A stretch of 64,000 nucleotides of DNA from positions 930,001 to 994,000 of the forward strand of contig WHVY01000005.1 in assembly GCA_022266195.1 (NCBI GenBank). Reading direction: 5' to 3'. The notes under the pieces are model-generated. The model had not been told where the DNA came from. It saw only the letters and a program-made list of their open reading frames with translations, and made no database searches. The position numbers were made by a program, and so were the translations under genes. Positions 1-13,900 of the stretch are shown piece after piece. This DNA is from Tetranychus cinnabarinus (Eukaryota; Arthropoda; Arachnida; Trombidiformes; Tetranychidae). How positions within the stretch are numbered: position 1 is the stretch's first letter; every line of letters begins with the position of its first letter.

Positions 1-2198
1 GAAATGCATTTTTTCTGTGCATAATTGCAGTTCCTTTGAAGGGAGGAAAAAAGTTTAATTTCAATAATGAGAGTAAAATTTTTTGCTCCTTTTTTGAATA
101 CAATAATGTAGTTGAATATCATTAGGTGAAACAATAATATTTCTTGCAGAATTTTTTATTCTCTTTTCTTCTTTTTCCTCCATTTTCTGCATCAACCTTT
201 CAACTTGAATTTTTTTAATGATGATGCTTAAACCTGCACTTAATGATAATGATTCACCTCTTTTTGCTGTGCCTGGTCTTGATGATTAAGCGAAGGACAA
301 AAGGAGAAGAAAAATGTTTCCAATTCAAATTCAATTGAAAGAGTTGACATTCTTTCGGGTTTACTGGAAATGTTCAACTTTTCTGTTCTCAAAAAATCTT
401 TTAATGGCCTTTACAGGCAAAAATTTTCACATTAAATGAGATAATTAGAAGCAGGAATAGAGTTGACAGATAATTAGTATTGATAATTAAAAGTGCTCAA
501 AGGAACAAGTTTAAGACAGTTCAAAGTTGATTTCCATCAGATAATTGAGTTAATCAAGTGTGACAAATTCAAGACTGAAAAATGGTTGAGAGAAAATTTC
601 GCTCCTCGAATCAGTACGAATGCTAATTGATAATGATTAATGAATAGAAATTGAAAAGTTGATTTTTACGATTTCAGTCTTTTCTATGCACCTGCGAGTC
701 ATGATGACTTTTCAAATTGAAATTAAGTAAAAATTGAAATTCTGTGCTTTTCAGTTCACTTTATGCTTTTCAATTTGTTTGAATATGATAAGCAAAGAGT
801 ACATTTGCCAAGTGATGCTTTCAACTTTTCATCGTTCAAATGATGAATGTATTTGTGTTGGGATTACATTTCAATTGAAATTTTGCTGTTGAATGTGAAA
901 TGTTTATGCTGTTGGAAGATGCAAAAATGTATCAATATTTTTCAGTTTCATGAACAGCAAAAAAGATAAATGGCTTTTCTTCCATAACAGTTCAATTGAG
1001 TAGACAATTTTTGCATTAACATGTGGTTATTTTAAATTCATTCAACTTGTTCTTTTCCTCATGCTTCAATCTCTGAATCACCTTATTTTACGAGTTTCTT
1101 TTTTCCACTGTTACGGTTAGATTGGAAGAAATCAATGTTTTTTTTGCAACATTGAAGAAAGAAAAAACTTGCGAGATTCAAAGAAGCGTTGATTTTACGG
1201 AGTTAGGAAAAAAACTAACAAGTTTTGCAAGCTTTCAAGCTTTTCCTTTTTTTACTGTTATCATTAAGAATCCCAGTTCTGGATGGAAAGTATAGAAAGC
1301 AGATTGTTAAAAATAGCTTCAAGTTCAAAGGAGAAAAAAATTCAACTTTTAGTTCATTGACAGGTAACCTCAATTCTTACCTCATTCATCACAATCTTGA
1401 CTTTTAAGCCATTGAAGGGTCTTTTTGCTGCAACTTTCAACTCCTTTATACCGAGTTTCCGTTATCCATTTTAACCAAATGAAATATAAACGATTTGACT
1501 CGTAAGGCTCATTGGGAATCTGTTGATTCGAATATGAAATCGGTTTTGAATTGACAACTGGAAATGAAATTGATCAATAGAAAACCTCTAATTGATAAAT
1601 ATCACATAACTTTACGTCTTGTAATATTTTGATGGTTTAATGTTAGAAAGAGTTGAAATCGCATTGAAAAATTTTAATTTTATTAATACTTTCCGTTGAA
1701 TGTAACATTTGTATCATTTTGTGACTTTGAATTTTGCATGTCACGAAATACAATCGATAGTTTGTACATTATTGGCTTGTCTTGTTCAATTTGTGAGTTA
1801 ATATTGAGATTACATTTGGAAAATAAGAAAAGTTGAAAAGTTCGAGAAAATGCGTGCAGATAGTTTTCTTCATAAGATTCTATCTAAGCTTTGAAAACTA
1901 TTCAGTACCAATGAATTCAGGTTTTTAACTGAAGAGTTTAACCACTCAATACATTACGAATTAACTTATTTCTAAATTAAAAGCTCACGCTAAAAATTAT
2001 GTGAACAAGGGAAGAAAACTTTGCTCTGATCGTCAACTAACATTATAATGTCACGCTAATATTTGACGATCTCAACTTTTTTATTGCGTTTCAAGTTCTC
2101 GGAATCGAGTTAAATTGCGAAATAAAATCATCTCAAGATAAAAAGATACATTAGTCTCATCTGGTTCGATTGATCGGTTGATCTTACGATTGTTCAGT

Positions 2199-2378
2199 GA
2201 TTTATGCAACCAAAGTGGCTTGAAAATTCTAGTGCTCATCGACAGAAGAAATTCGGTTAAACTGATTCAGCTGACTAAAGATTTGCTAGAACAAGATTGT
2301 CAACTGACTTGGAGTTGAATGGAGTGAAAAGTAGCTCAAGAATTTAATGTTGATGTTGATCGAACAACAATATCGCGT
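2199..2378 (+). pseudogene. Decayed Tc1/mariner-like transposase N-terminus (possible)
   Basis: One plus-strand frame reads through a protein-like stretch interrupted by two stops near 2310-2325 and a third just after 2378. Its end encodes VAQEFNVDVDRTTISR (2331-2378), which resembles the DNA-recognition helix-turn-helix of Tc1/mariner transposases. The stretch before it (LIDRRNSVKLIQLTK at about 2232-2276) has the look of the first helix region. No catalytic DDE/D part and no terminal inverted repeats were identified. This is a resemblance judged by eye. A chance open frame is possible, but less likely given the motif and the richer composition compared with flanking DNA. Confidence 0.35.
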
Positions 2379-4645
2379 TAAATCACTGGATTCCATTATT
2401 CAGTTGAAAATATTTAAATTAATTGCTGTCATTTCATCGTAATAGAATTAAATTCTACAGAATTTTTCCTAAAAAACGTGATTATGACATGAATTAGGGA
2501 TGAAATTACAAAATACTGTCTTGGGAAACTTTATTCACTTTCTTTCTTCTCTAAGATGATAACATTTTTAACAAAGTAAATTCCATATCAAAAGCCTTGA
2601 ATATGTAAATGACAGAACTTTTTAGAAGAAAAAATAAAGTCATTAACATTGCATCATCATTATCACTTGAACTTTTGGAGCACTTAAAAACTATTATAAG
2701 AATATTTGTGAAAGTGATAAAATGTGTGCAAAAAAGCGAAGTGAAAAAAATGAAAGCGAATTATTTCTAAATTGATGACTGAATAATTTATTCAGATTCA
2801 ACTTGCAATTAACATTCAATTACTCAACTTCAAGGACAAAATCAAAGTTTCAATTTCGAGGAATCAGAGGAAAGAAAGTCTTTATCGTTCGGAAATATCG
2901 ACATGAAGGACAATAGTTGGCAGAGTTTAAAAATGAAAATAAAATATCAGAAAACTTCATGATCTTCATTTCCGAATAAATTTGACATTTTGTTCTTCTT
3001 TACAAGAATTTCCTGGAAATTGAATAAAAAATTTTGACACCTTTTCAGAATATTTTTGACACCGAAAAGAGTTTCACAATTCAATTGGAAAATCATTCTA
3101 TTGCCTTGCCAATCGACTCTAAATTCGTTGATCAGCTAAGCTTTAACAACCCAACTTTGGTTGCGTCCATTGAATATAACCGAGACTGAATCAGAAATAA
3201 CTTGAAATTTTAATTCGTCGATCAGACAATGTGTCTTATTTTCTGACAATACGAACTCGAAGCAAAAATATATCTTTGTTTATACGCACATAATTCAATT
3301 ACTACACAGAAATGCACTTATTCAGACAGGTGCTCTTCACTATTTTATTGATGCTGCTTGATCAATTTCATTAGAACATCATGTTCTTTAAAATTTCATG
3401 TCAATAGATGAAGATTTCAAGTGTTTGGAACAAGCTTTGTGATTGTCAAATTGTTACTCTGGACAATGTGTGTTGCAATCACCTTGTTCATCAGCAAATG
3501 AATTAATTATTCAAGATACAGTTTTTTATTTCAGTTTGTTGAACATGATCAACTTGAGTCTGATGCACTCAAGTGACTCGTTTTTTTTGCAACTAATGAT
3601 TCCTGTTGTTCGTTGTACAGTCAGTCTATCAGCACATTTTTAGTTACAAGCTGTTTAATGTATTTACCAGTTTACAGTTTTACCCCTGATATCGTTGTTT
3701 ACATTCTGTTTGCTTACTCTGCTACTCGCTTAACAGGTTAATTAGGTTGCTAATTTTGTTCACTTTTGCATCATCTTTCTCATCAGTTGCATCCTTCCAG
3801 TCAATGTCATTGTACCAGATTAGGTTATTTGTCAGTCTGTCTAAACTTACGTTAATAATGAATGAGGTTAAAACAACACAGAATAAACGAAGATAAGGTT
3901 GATATATCATGTTAACAGATGAAAAAAATGAGCAAAATTCTGTGGAAAGTGGATAAGTTTTAATAATTATAAATTAAGTATATTAATGAGCATTTTTTAC
4001 CAAACTATAACTGCAAAGACAAGCATCTTACACCACTCAAACAAGAGGAAACATCTATTAACCTGCACTTGTAACCTGCAGTTTTGCATAAGTTTCAAGG
4101 CTAATTAGTTAACGACGAAAAATTGCAAGCTCGAAATAGAACTTCATGATGACAACGTTACTTCTAACCTTTAGACTTGCGTTGACATTACAAAAATGAA
4201 CTCCTCACTAATTATTTTCTTCAATGCTACTAGAGAATTGACTACAGAGTAACCCATCATTTATAATAACCTCCCAACTATCAAAGAGATTTTCGAAGAA
4301 ATTTTCCTTCAAAAACAGGTATAAGGTTTTCGATGGTGTTTTGCCAAAAATAATATTCAAATTGGGCTCAAACCAGTCGAACTAACTGATTTGATAACTC
4401 TGATCTCTAATAGAACGCAACAGTAGATAAACAACGGCAATATGTAAAGTAAATAGTATGGTATTGCAGAAACTTGTTCCTCTGCAGAAATTGTACAGTT
4501 TCTTTAAGGCCTGAAATTCTCCTGCTGCAACTTTTAGTGCGCTTTCGATTTCATATGACCCCTGCTGTTTGACTCCTCTTACTCTCTTTTCAACTGCGCA
4601 AAACATCCATAGTTTATGAGTTTTACATTGAGAGGGTATGGCAGA

Positions 4646-4978
4646 TCATTCCAAACATTGATTCCGTTTTTCAACTTTCATTATGTTCTCTCTACATGCT
4701 GAGACACGGTATTTCAAGTGAGCCTCAATCAGTTCATGTGGTGTCCATCGACACAGAAGCTTATTCAACTTGAGACTGTCCTTGAAAATCCTTCTAACGA
4801 TTGTTTCTGGAATACCTGTTTTTCTCGTTGAAGCCTCCGTATTCCAATGACGCGTTATCGCTAACTTAGCTTAGATCTTGGCAACTCTTTGATCTTCTAT
4901 GGCTTTATCGTGTTCGTCACCTCCTTTGCTATCCTTACTTGGCGTGATTGCTGAAGGAATTTCGCTATTCCCTTGTAG
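4646..4978 (-). pseudogene. Decayed mariner-like transposase fragment (possible)
   Basis: Read on the minus strand, one frame stays open for about 110 codons with a single internal stop (near 4877) and ends at a stop at 4646-4648. It contains GIPETIVRRIFKDSLKLNK followed by CRWTPHELIEAHLKYR. This is the arrangement seen in mariner-type transposases: a second helix-turn-helix, then the conserved W-x-P-H-x-L linker before the catalytic domain. The DDE domain and terminal inverted repeats were not found. Base composition is less AT-skewed than its surroundings, which fits a transferred element. The W-P-H-E-L match is the best evidence; the assignment remains by eye. Confidence 0.45.
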
Positions 4979-7900
4979 CTTTCTTTAAGGTTTCATTTTG
5001 ATTTTTTGGGTGCGCTACGCTGTTCGTATAGTCATACATACCATAAAATTAAAAATAAACTGCTCCTGCTCTGAAACTTTCTTTGAAATTTTCTGAAAAT
5101 TCTTTTTGAAAAGTGGCGAAAACTGCCCATACCTGATAATATTCGTAAGATATTACTGCAAATAGTAGAATATGCCCGTACTAGCAATTCCATACCCGTA
5201 TATTCAAAATGCCCGGCATGGTCGTCGATGGCTGTTAAGCACTTTTTGTGGCCAATTTTTGTTCAAGAACAGTTTATAAACTAGCTCAAATAGATTCACA
5301 CAATTCTCAGTAGTTTCCTTCCTCAGTATCACCTACTCCTGGTATCGATGTTGTAACGAAATCTTAAATATTGCTAACTGAATATCTTTTATAGAGACTC
5401 TACCAAGGGAAATCCCTGACTACACACTATTCAGTTGTGCCATGATTCCCGCAAACATATTTGATTCAATTTTTATAATTTAACTCGGAAGTTTGGGTTA
5501 AGTAGGAAAAGCTTACATCGTAAAAAAGTCTTTTGTATCATTTATTCTGGTAATTAGTGAAAGTAAAACTTCCAGACTCTTGAAGAGCCTAACAAAATGA
5601 TCTTTTACAATTATCAATCAACGAACAGTTCACTTGTAAAATTACAGAATACAGAATTAGAACCAAGTGAAAATGTATCTTTTCATTTCAATTCAACACA
5701 GAATTTCGTTTCCTTACTTTGCATTGGATTATCCGTCCAATTTAACTGGACATCATTTGTAGGCAAGAAAATTGGTGAAAAATTGCTCTCATTTCCTTTT
5801 ATCTTGAACATCTTTCGTCTTTCATTGTTTCCCTGGTTACATGTTCAACTTGACCCGATAGAATCATAACTTTTTTGCATTCATTCTTTTTTTCTGTCTC
5901 TTTCTTTCAAATAAGTGAATAAATGAACATGATGTGAAACCTCATCTGATAACTTGTGTCCAACAACAAATCACAATGAATTTTCTCATTTGATTAAAGA
6001 GACGATAAAAGAAACAGCTATGCAAGATATTCCCTCATGTGAATCAGTTGTTTTGTAATGCAATTACTATTATTGAATAATCTTATTAATTATCATTCAA
6101 TTACGCCAACAGTTTATCGGTTAAATGATAATCAACTCTCCTTGTTGCCCAAGCGTTTCTTTTAAATCAACATTGAGCGCAATGACATGCGAAAATTGCA
6201 ACATTATTGGAACATCATTTCATGAAACTTTAATCATTGCAAATGCTTTTCATTTACTCATTACCTTTCGATTGGAAAGAAAAGGTAAAAGCTTGTTGAA
6301 TCTTTGATTAACTTAATTGTGCTCGAAACTAAAGGAAACTTTAGCAGCAATTACAAGCTTTTTCAATCTAAATGGTAATAAATGTTTATTATTTTGCCGC
6401 ACTTTTCATGTTCAACATGCAATAGTAAACATTTTAATACTCCTTCAGGGAATCCGAGTGTTGACTGAATAACAAAGTTCATAGCATTACATGATGAATT
6501 GATTATTAAATAAATGATTCACTTGATAATTAACTTTTGTTTTTAGCAAAGAGGAAACTTTCGAAGTTGCGAAACTTATCTCGATAGTGTTTCCATAAAG
6601 TTCAATTCCTTGACTAATCTTATTCAATCTGAGTTTACTCGAATTGTTAAAGTCGTTGTCAGGAATGGTTAATGACAATAGAAGACAGTTGAACAGTTGA
6701 ATTTAAAAAATAATCGCAATAGTCTGGATCTTCTTTCTATTACAACTCATTGGATACAGAATTTCAAGTCAACAGTGAAAAGTTATCACAGAATGACTTG
6801 AAATAAAAATCGTTAACAAAAGGTTAGAAGCCAAAAAGTCCATCTGAAACAGCTATTAACGAGCAGATAAAAAGATTATCTTTACGAAGATGTTGCAGAT
6901 TAAACAGTTTTTTTAAATTACCTTTAATCTTTTGATTCGAATCAACAATTATTTCCTTTAATAAGATAATCTGTTGAAAACAAAATATACAACTCAACAT
7001 TTCTTTTTCATCAAAGAATTTTCAGGAAAATTCAAACATATAAATATAATAATTACTGCAGTCATTGTCAATGACTTTCACAAATAATTTACATAAACTT
7101 GAACAGTTTTGCAGCAGCCGTAAAGCGGATTAAACGAGCTTAAAATCTGTTGAACTGAACTTGAAGAGTTGAACGAAGATAGCACGACTTTTCAATCTTT
7201 GCAAAGAGCTTCAACTATTAATAAATCGTTCAACTTTTCTCGAATTAAGACTGAGTGAAAAGATCGATATTGACACGATTTGAGTAGTTTTCCAGAACAA
7301 AGATTTAAAATCGAAACTGGGCGAGTACGATCAAACAGCAGTTCCTAAACACAATTAGAGTAAATTTTGTTCGGTAATCGAAGTATTACAATCAGAGAAA
7401 ATTTGAAAGCATTTATTTTTTAAATTAACATTGACCACAATTGGGAAGAGAGGAAGAAGACAAAATTTAATTTTGAATTTACTTGACCTTTATATTGAAA
7501 AGGAAAAGAAATGTTGAGATAAACTTGAGGGTTTGATGTTGAATTACAAACTGTACATGAAGAGACTAGATGAAGAGTCGACCCCTTAACACAATGTGCT
7601 TTTGCACCAATTAAACATTTTAGTTGAGTGAATCTGTACACTTGATGTTATCGGCTTTGAATGAAGAGGTAAACTTCGTAATCACACTCGAACCATTTAA
7701 TCTGGAAAAGTTGTTACTCAATTCAAACTAAAAATAATGACACTTTTAACGATCCAAACTAACGAGTCGAAAATTTGATTCAATTGGAAAACATTTCGAT
7801 TGTTGTTCAATGAAAGAGGAAAGGTGCACTTTCACCATTATACTGATTATGAAAAGGTTCAAGTGGGCAATAAAGTTTGTTGCAAAATAAAGATTTGGGA

Positions 7901-10900
7901 TAAAGAGTGAAACAATAATATCGAGTGAACATTTCAAATATCACAATGGAAAATTGGTTGACAATGTTTTGGTAAAACTTGACATGAAAAGTTTGATAAG
8001 TTGAAAGTTATCTTGAAGCAACAGAATAAGAGCTTTTCGAGTTTCAAGTTTTTTCCCCTTTTACTTGCTTCTTCAACAGCTAAGCCAACCTTTTATTTAG
8101 CTCAGAATTGATATTTTGCAACTAATTTTGGTAACTTGAATGAGGCAAGAAAAGTTCAAGTGAAACATTTTTCATTTCACTTTGTGTGCTTCATTCTGCT
8201 AAACATATCATGTCATGTATTTATCATTCTGTAAATTATTGTAATCAAAGTTTTACAGAATTTAATCAGAAAAAAATATTCTCCTTTCGCTGTTTCCATT
8301 AATAATTGCTTTCGAGTTGGCATTACTTTTCATTCATTGTCAAACCAATTGAAATGTTAATCTATGAAAAATTCATCGAGATTCCAATTTTTCTCTTTTC
8401 ACATTTTCTCCCATCAAGAACTTGTTACAAAGAGATGAGCGATTCAAAGAATCTCAACATTATTCATTTCTTGTTGTTCTCTAAATATTGTTCAATATCA
8501 AGTCGAAAAGTTCTTTAACATGCTTCCTCTTCGGAACTTTTTATGCTCACTTTTGTCTCATTCAAGTAATACCCTGGAGGTGAGAGTTTGATAAAAGTTT
8601 AGCTTCAATCAACTTCTCATAGTTGTAGGCAAATGTTTGGTGAAGTAGTTTAATGTAATACAGAAGGAAAAAATAATGTTGAACCAGTCAACTTGTGATG
8701 AAAATAAATAATAATAGAAACGTTTTTTGATGTAAAAAAACGAAAATAAAAAAAGAAAAATGTTTGTCTATTATAACTGAAACAATTATGTCAGAGTAAA
8801 TAAGATTAAAAATATTTTTAGATTCGACTTTCAGTTTAGACAAATGATGGTCAAAAAAGGTGAACTCAAGTCGTACTTATCATTTGATTGGCTCATCAAA
8901 GATTACATTTCGAAATTCGTGACATTCTAACAATGTAAGTCTGAATGCCAGAGAAACTTATTTCAACAGATTTGTTGCCTTATTTGAAGTTGAAATTTCG
9001 CAATCCACAATTTAGAAAAGTAGAAGGCGATTTTTCTTCTCTCGAGCAAGATCATCCATTTAGTAAGTCTTTGATTCAAAAGACGATGTGACTTTGCAAT
9101 TTGCAGTAATAGTGGGACGGTAATAGTTGGCTAATTCGAGTTCGAGATCTGAAGATTGCTAGAGTCCTCTTCTATCTCATTCACATCTGCAATTCAATGG
9201 AATCATTACCGACTCCTACATCTTGTTTGCTAATTTGATACTCGCGCCCTTAACAAGTGCAGTTGCTAGCAACTGGTTTCTAGCCATATTGATAGTTACT
9301 CTGGAAACACTTGACATTTCCTTCTTTTTTTTGTTACTTCCTACATTTTGTATTCATGTGTAAATAGACAATTGAGTTTGGGACAACTTGTAAAAATTTA
9401 AACGATTATAAGGTCTTCAAGTCTACTTGTACCAAAAGAAAAAAGTAGAGATCGACCCGACAGCGAATCACAGAGCAATCACATTTACAGGAGATCATGA
9501 GCTTAGCTCTTCAACTAGGCTTACTGGTATCATGAGTAAGCAAGTAGGCGAACAAATTAAATGTTGATTCATTTTGGTTGAGTGTTCAACTTTTATATTT
9601 CTCTTTTGGTCTGTTAATAAACACCTGTCTATCTTGGTTTCATTCAAATTCAATTGTACACCAATTGAACAAACTGTTGGATTAATAGCAAGGTTTCCAA
9701 AGTGATGGAATTACTTGTTTATCATATCAATCAATCCTTGAATTGTTCCCATCGAACACTTGGAAAGTTGAAGTTGTACAGAAATGAAATTACTTTAAAA
9801 CTATTTGACATTTGTTTTTCCCTTTTCGTATCCAATACTTTTTGACGAACCCATTCAATTGAATGTTGAAGTAAACATTTTGTTTGCCTTCTCTTAAGGA
9901 TAAACTTTTTGTCTTCTCACTTTCAATCAACCTTTACTGCAACATTTTAACATGTTGATTAATCAACTGATCCTCTTGACACCGGAAATTTAGCAACAGT
10001 GTCAAGTACTATCATTACATGATGATGAAAAGAAGCTCAAAATAATCAGTAATCTCACCGAAAAAAGTAGATAACGAAAAAAAGAAGGAAAAGAGAAACG
10101 AACAAAAAAAACATCTCTTTTGAGCCAAAAATAATCTAATTGAACCAGTAACTTAATATTAATAATTCAATATCATTTTTCCCTTGAAAAACTTCTGCAA
10201 TTCTGATGAGATAAATCTGGAAAGAAAAGGAAGAGAAAAGAAGAAGAAACAAAAAGAGGAAAAATATTGCATCAAAAGTTATCATTTTTGTCACTTTTAT
10301 CCAATACAGAATCAATAATTGCAAGTAAAAACTCAACCTCAACCTCATCATGTTTAACTTTGAATAATTTCCTGTTCTTTTAACACCAAAAAGTTAATCA
10401 GAAGCGAAAAAAGATGAACAAAGCTAATTTTTCATTTTAACCTTTGCTAATTAGTAATTCTTGACTAGTTAATCTGATAATTCAATTTTCATTTTCTAAT
10501 TAGCCAAACACAGAATTTACCTGAATTTCCAGGTTTCACCTTTTTTCCACCTTGGCCGAAAAGAGAGAAATCTTTTCACCCGGAAACTAGATTATTTTTT
10601 TAAATGAACTTTTCATGGTAATTCTCGTGAATGGAAAAGATGAAATGAGCAAAGAAGTTTAGACAAAAGGACAAGAGTCGAAAATTTGGATTCATTATAT
10701 TGATGGAAAGAATTGAACAATTTGTCTAATGAACGAAACAATTGTTCATGGAATAATGAAGCTAATATAAAGTTGAATGTTATAATAACATTATAATGGG
10801 TCATGAAAGATGAAAGTTTCCAAATTTTCTTTCAATATCTTTTCTCTCAAATCGATAATCTTTTTCTCTGGAAAATGCCATCAAATGAAATTATCTGTTC

Positions 10901-13900
10901 ATTTTATGGTAACCATTTCATTACAATGTAACAATTTTTACCTCATTTTTCGAGTTTTTATTGTTTTCTGTTTGGACCAAACCAAAAGATTCTTGCCTTT
11001 TGTCCAAAACTTTTGACCTTTAAATTGATTGACTTTCGATGAAAATCATTATAGAGCGAAGAGAAAAGTTGATTCGAAAATTACTTTACAAGGAAAACAA
11101 TTAAAAGTTTCTGATTAATTGATCAAAAATTCAATAGACTTTTTAGGAAGAGAGAGAAAAAAGTTTTCGATTTTGCAAAATCTAATTAATCTGATTAAAT
11201 CTAATTTACTTTTTTTTCTTTATTCTTTCCCTTCCATGTTGATCGAGTTTGAAAATAAAGATAATAATGCATTTACGTTTGAACTGAATAAAGTTCAATT
11301 GGATGGGAAAACTGATAACTTTGAATTTCGATAACAAATGAATTTATTTATCTTTTCAAATCAATTTCAATCCTTTTTTCATTCCAATTCTGACAAATTG
11401 ATATTTTCTGTTGAAACATGTTCAATTCTGTTCAATTTAATCATGAAATTTATTGTTATTACCTGGACAAAAGCTGATAATTTTCAATTATGCAGCAATT
11501 CATTTCATGATAAGAAAAGTGTTTATTCAATTTTTTCTTCTCCCAGCCTTATATTCAACAAAAGTGTTGCAAAGTTGAATCCCAGTTTCAATTGAATGTT
11601 GAGAGAAACTGTTTTTTTACACTTTTCATTTGTTGCAAGACTTTTTCATCTTGATTCCAAGTTCATTTTCATACACTCTTCAACTAACAAGTGATGATAT
11701 TTTTTCATTAACATAAACTGTCAACTTGCAAAGTGCCAAAAAGAGTCAACTTGACAGGCAAAATATGGATTGAAGGGAATCATGTTGAAATATGGAATCA
11801 TTTAACAAGTTTCTATCAGCATTTTGTTTCTCCCTGTTTTCCGAGTAAAAATATTTACTACTCAACATATTAACATAAAAACATGATCACCAACGAGTTT
11901 CAACTTGTCATGAACAACATACGAAAAGCGATGACAAAACATTTCTCAAATTTACTTCATTTCAAACTGAAACAGTTTCATTAGGGAAAATGCTAAATGG
12001 AAAAATCGTTTCGGATTGATTTTCGCTATGAATACTTCCGATTGCATTTACAGTTGGTTAATGTTAGCAATGAAACTTTATGTTTGCGAAATTGCGATAT
12101 TATATTACTTTACTCTATGAGTGAAAAGTCCCTTTAGAGTATTTAAGTTTTCGACATTTCGAGATTAAAACTTTCAATCGTTAGCATGTTTTGAATGGAA
12201 ATCGGAATATTTACCTGAACATTCAATAAAAAGAAGTTTCCATTTCTTTTATTATGTCTACAAGTTTAACAATATTTTTGCTTACAATATTGAATGCAGG
12301 TTCCATCGGAAGTCGAAGAGAATGCATCTTATAATAGAAAAAATTTCCCGAGAAAATACGATTTTTTACTATTTCATTGAAAGTTTTTGACTCAATAAAA
12401 TAGAGAACGAAAACATTCTCTTGAGACTCGAAAACGATAAGCAAAGTTATTGGAAGCGTTCAAGTTCTACTCATGATTAAGTTCCGGTAAATTCGTCATA
12501 AGATAATACCATACCATAGATATAATAATAAGATAAGATAATATAATATGATCAATGTTGATTGAATTGCTATGAATAACTCTACAGTTTGTTTATTAAA
12601 ACAAGCTGAGCCCTCGATCATGGCTGATCGTAAATTTCTTTTCACTGAATACAATAGATTCAATCCAAATTTAAAGACTCGAACTGTTGATTAAAAATCA
12701 TTGTCAATGAGAAAAACTAAAGAATTTTCGTTGATTTTGAGAGTTGTACAGTTGGAGCACCAGATATTTAACTTACTCTTTGCTCGAAAGACAGTTTAAC
12801 ATATACTCCTAACCCAACAATAAACCATCAATCTGAATACAAAAAAAGTTTTTTCCCCAAAGTCAATAATAAAAGATACGGATTCTGCATTTTTTCCCCC
12901 ACCCTGTTTAAACGCTGATTTCTCAGTAACCTGAATTCCGAGAAAGCTCTGACTATTTTTCGTAATTGAAGTTCAATCAGGGCTATCATTCTATGTGAAA
13001 ATTTCCTTTAGAATCCGTTTAGTTTGGGCACAATCTTCCCGCAAAAATTTCATAGTTTGACTTTATATATTGTATAGATGGAAAAAGTAGAAAAAAAGAA
13101 AATTCGAGTTTTCGAAAGCAAGAGAGTTTCGTAATAACGCTGACTTTTCGCAGAAATGAAAAGACGAAACAAAATAATGGAAACAAAAAGTTTTTTCATG
13201 TCAGCATTTCAAAGAATAATCAAAGTTTTTAGAGAACTCGGTGCAGAATAAGAGACTTCTTAAGCTAGAACAGAACATTAGCATTTTGAGGGAATCGAAA
13301 GTTATGTCGAAATCTGCAAACTCGATAACTCGATTGAAATGTTTCAATTTTTCTGTCTAATGTTTAATTTTAATGCAATCTTAAAAGCTTCACCAAATGA
13401 ATTTTTCCAAAAAAGCAGTTTCTTATTATAATGCATTAAAATTTGATGGGTTTAGACTTAAGGTTGAAAATCGTGTAAAGTTGGTGAACTTTTGCAATCT
13501 CTTGATTCGCCTTGAGCAAGTTCATGCATCTTCAACTAAACCAGACGAATAACAAATTTTCATCTTGAATTTTGCAACATTTCACAGAAAATTCCACTCT
13601 TTTGCTGAATTGGCTAAAAATTATTCTTCAGTTTTCCGACGATGAAGCAAAATTTGGAAAAGCTAATGAAACTTTGAAACTTACAGAACTCCTAAAGTTG
13701 ATGGAAAATTAAATACAGAAACAGTTTCAATTAAAACTAGTCGATTCAAAAGAAACAATTAAAGCATCAATTTTCCGTTAAATTGAAATCGAAATGAAAT
13801 TTCAAATGTTTACATTTAGTTCATCGGTTTTTTTATTTGCTTTTTATTTTCAACTTAAGTTGTTAATCAAATTAATGAGACAATAAAAAAAGATTGTTCA

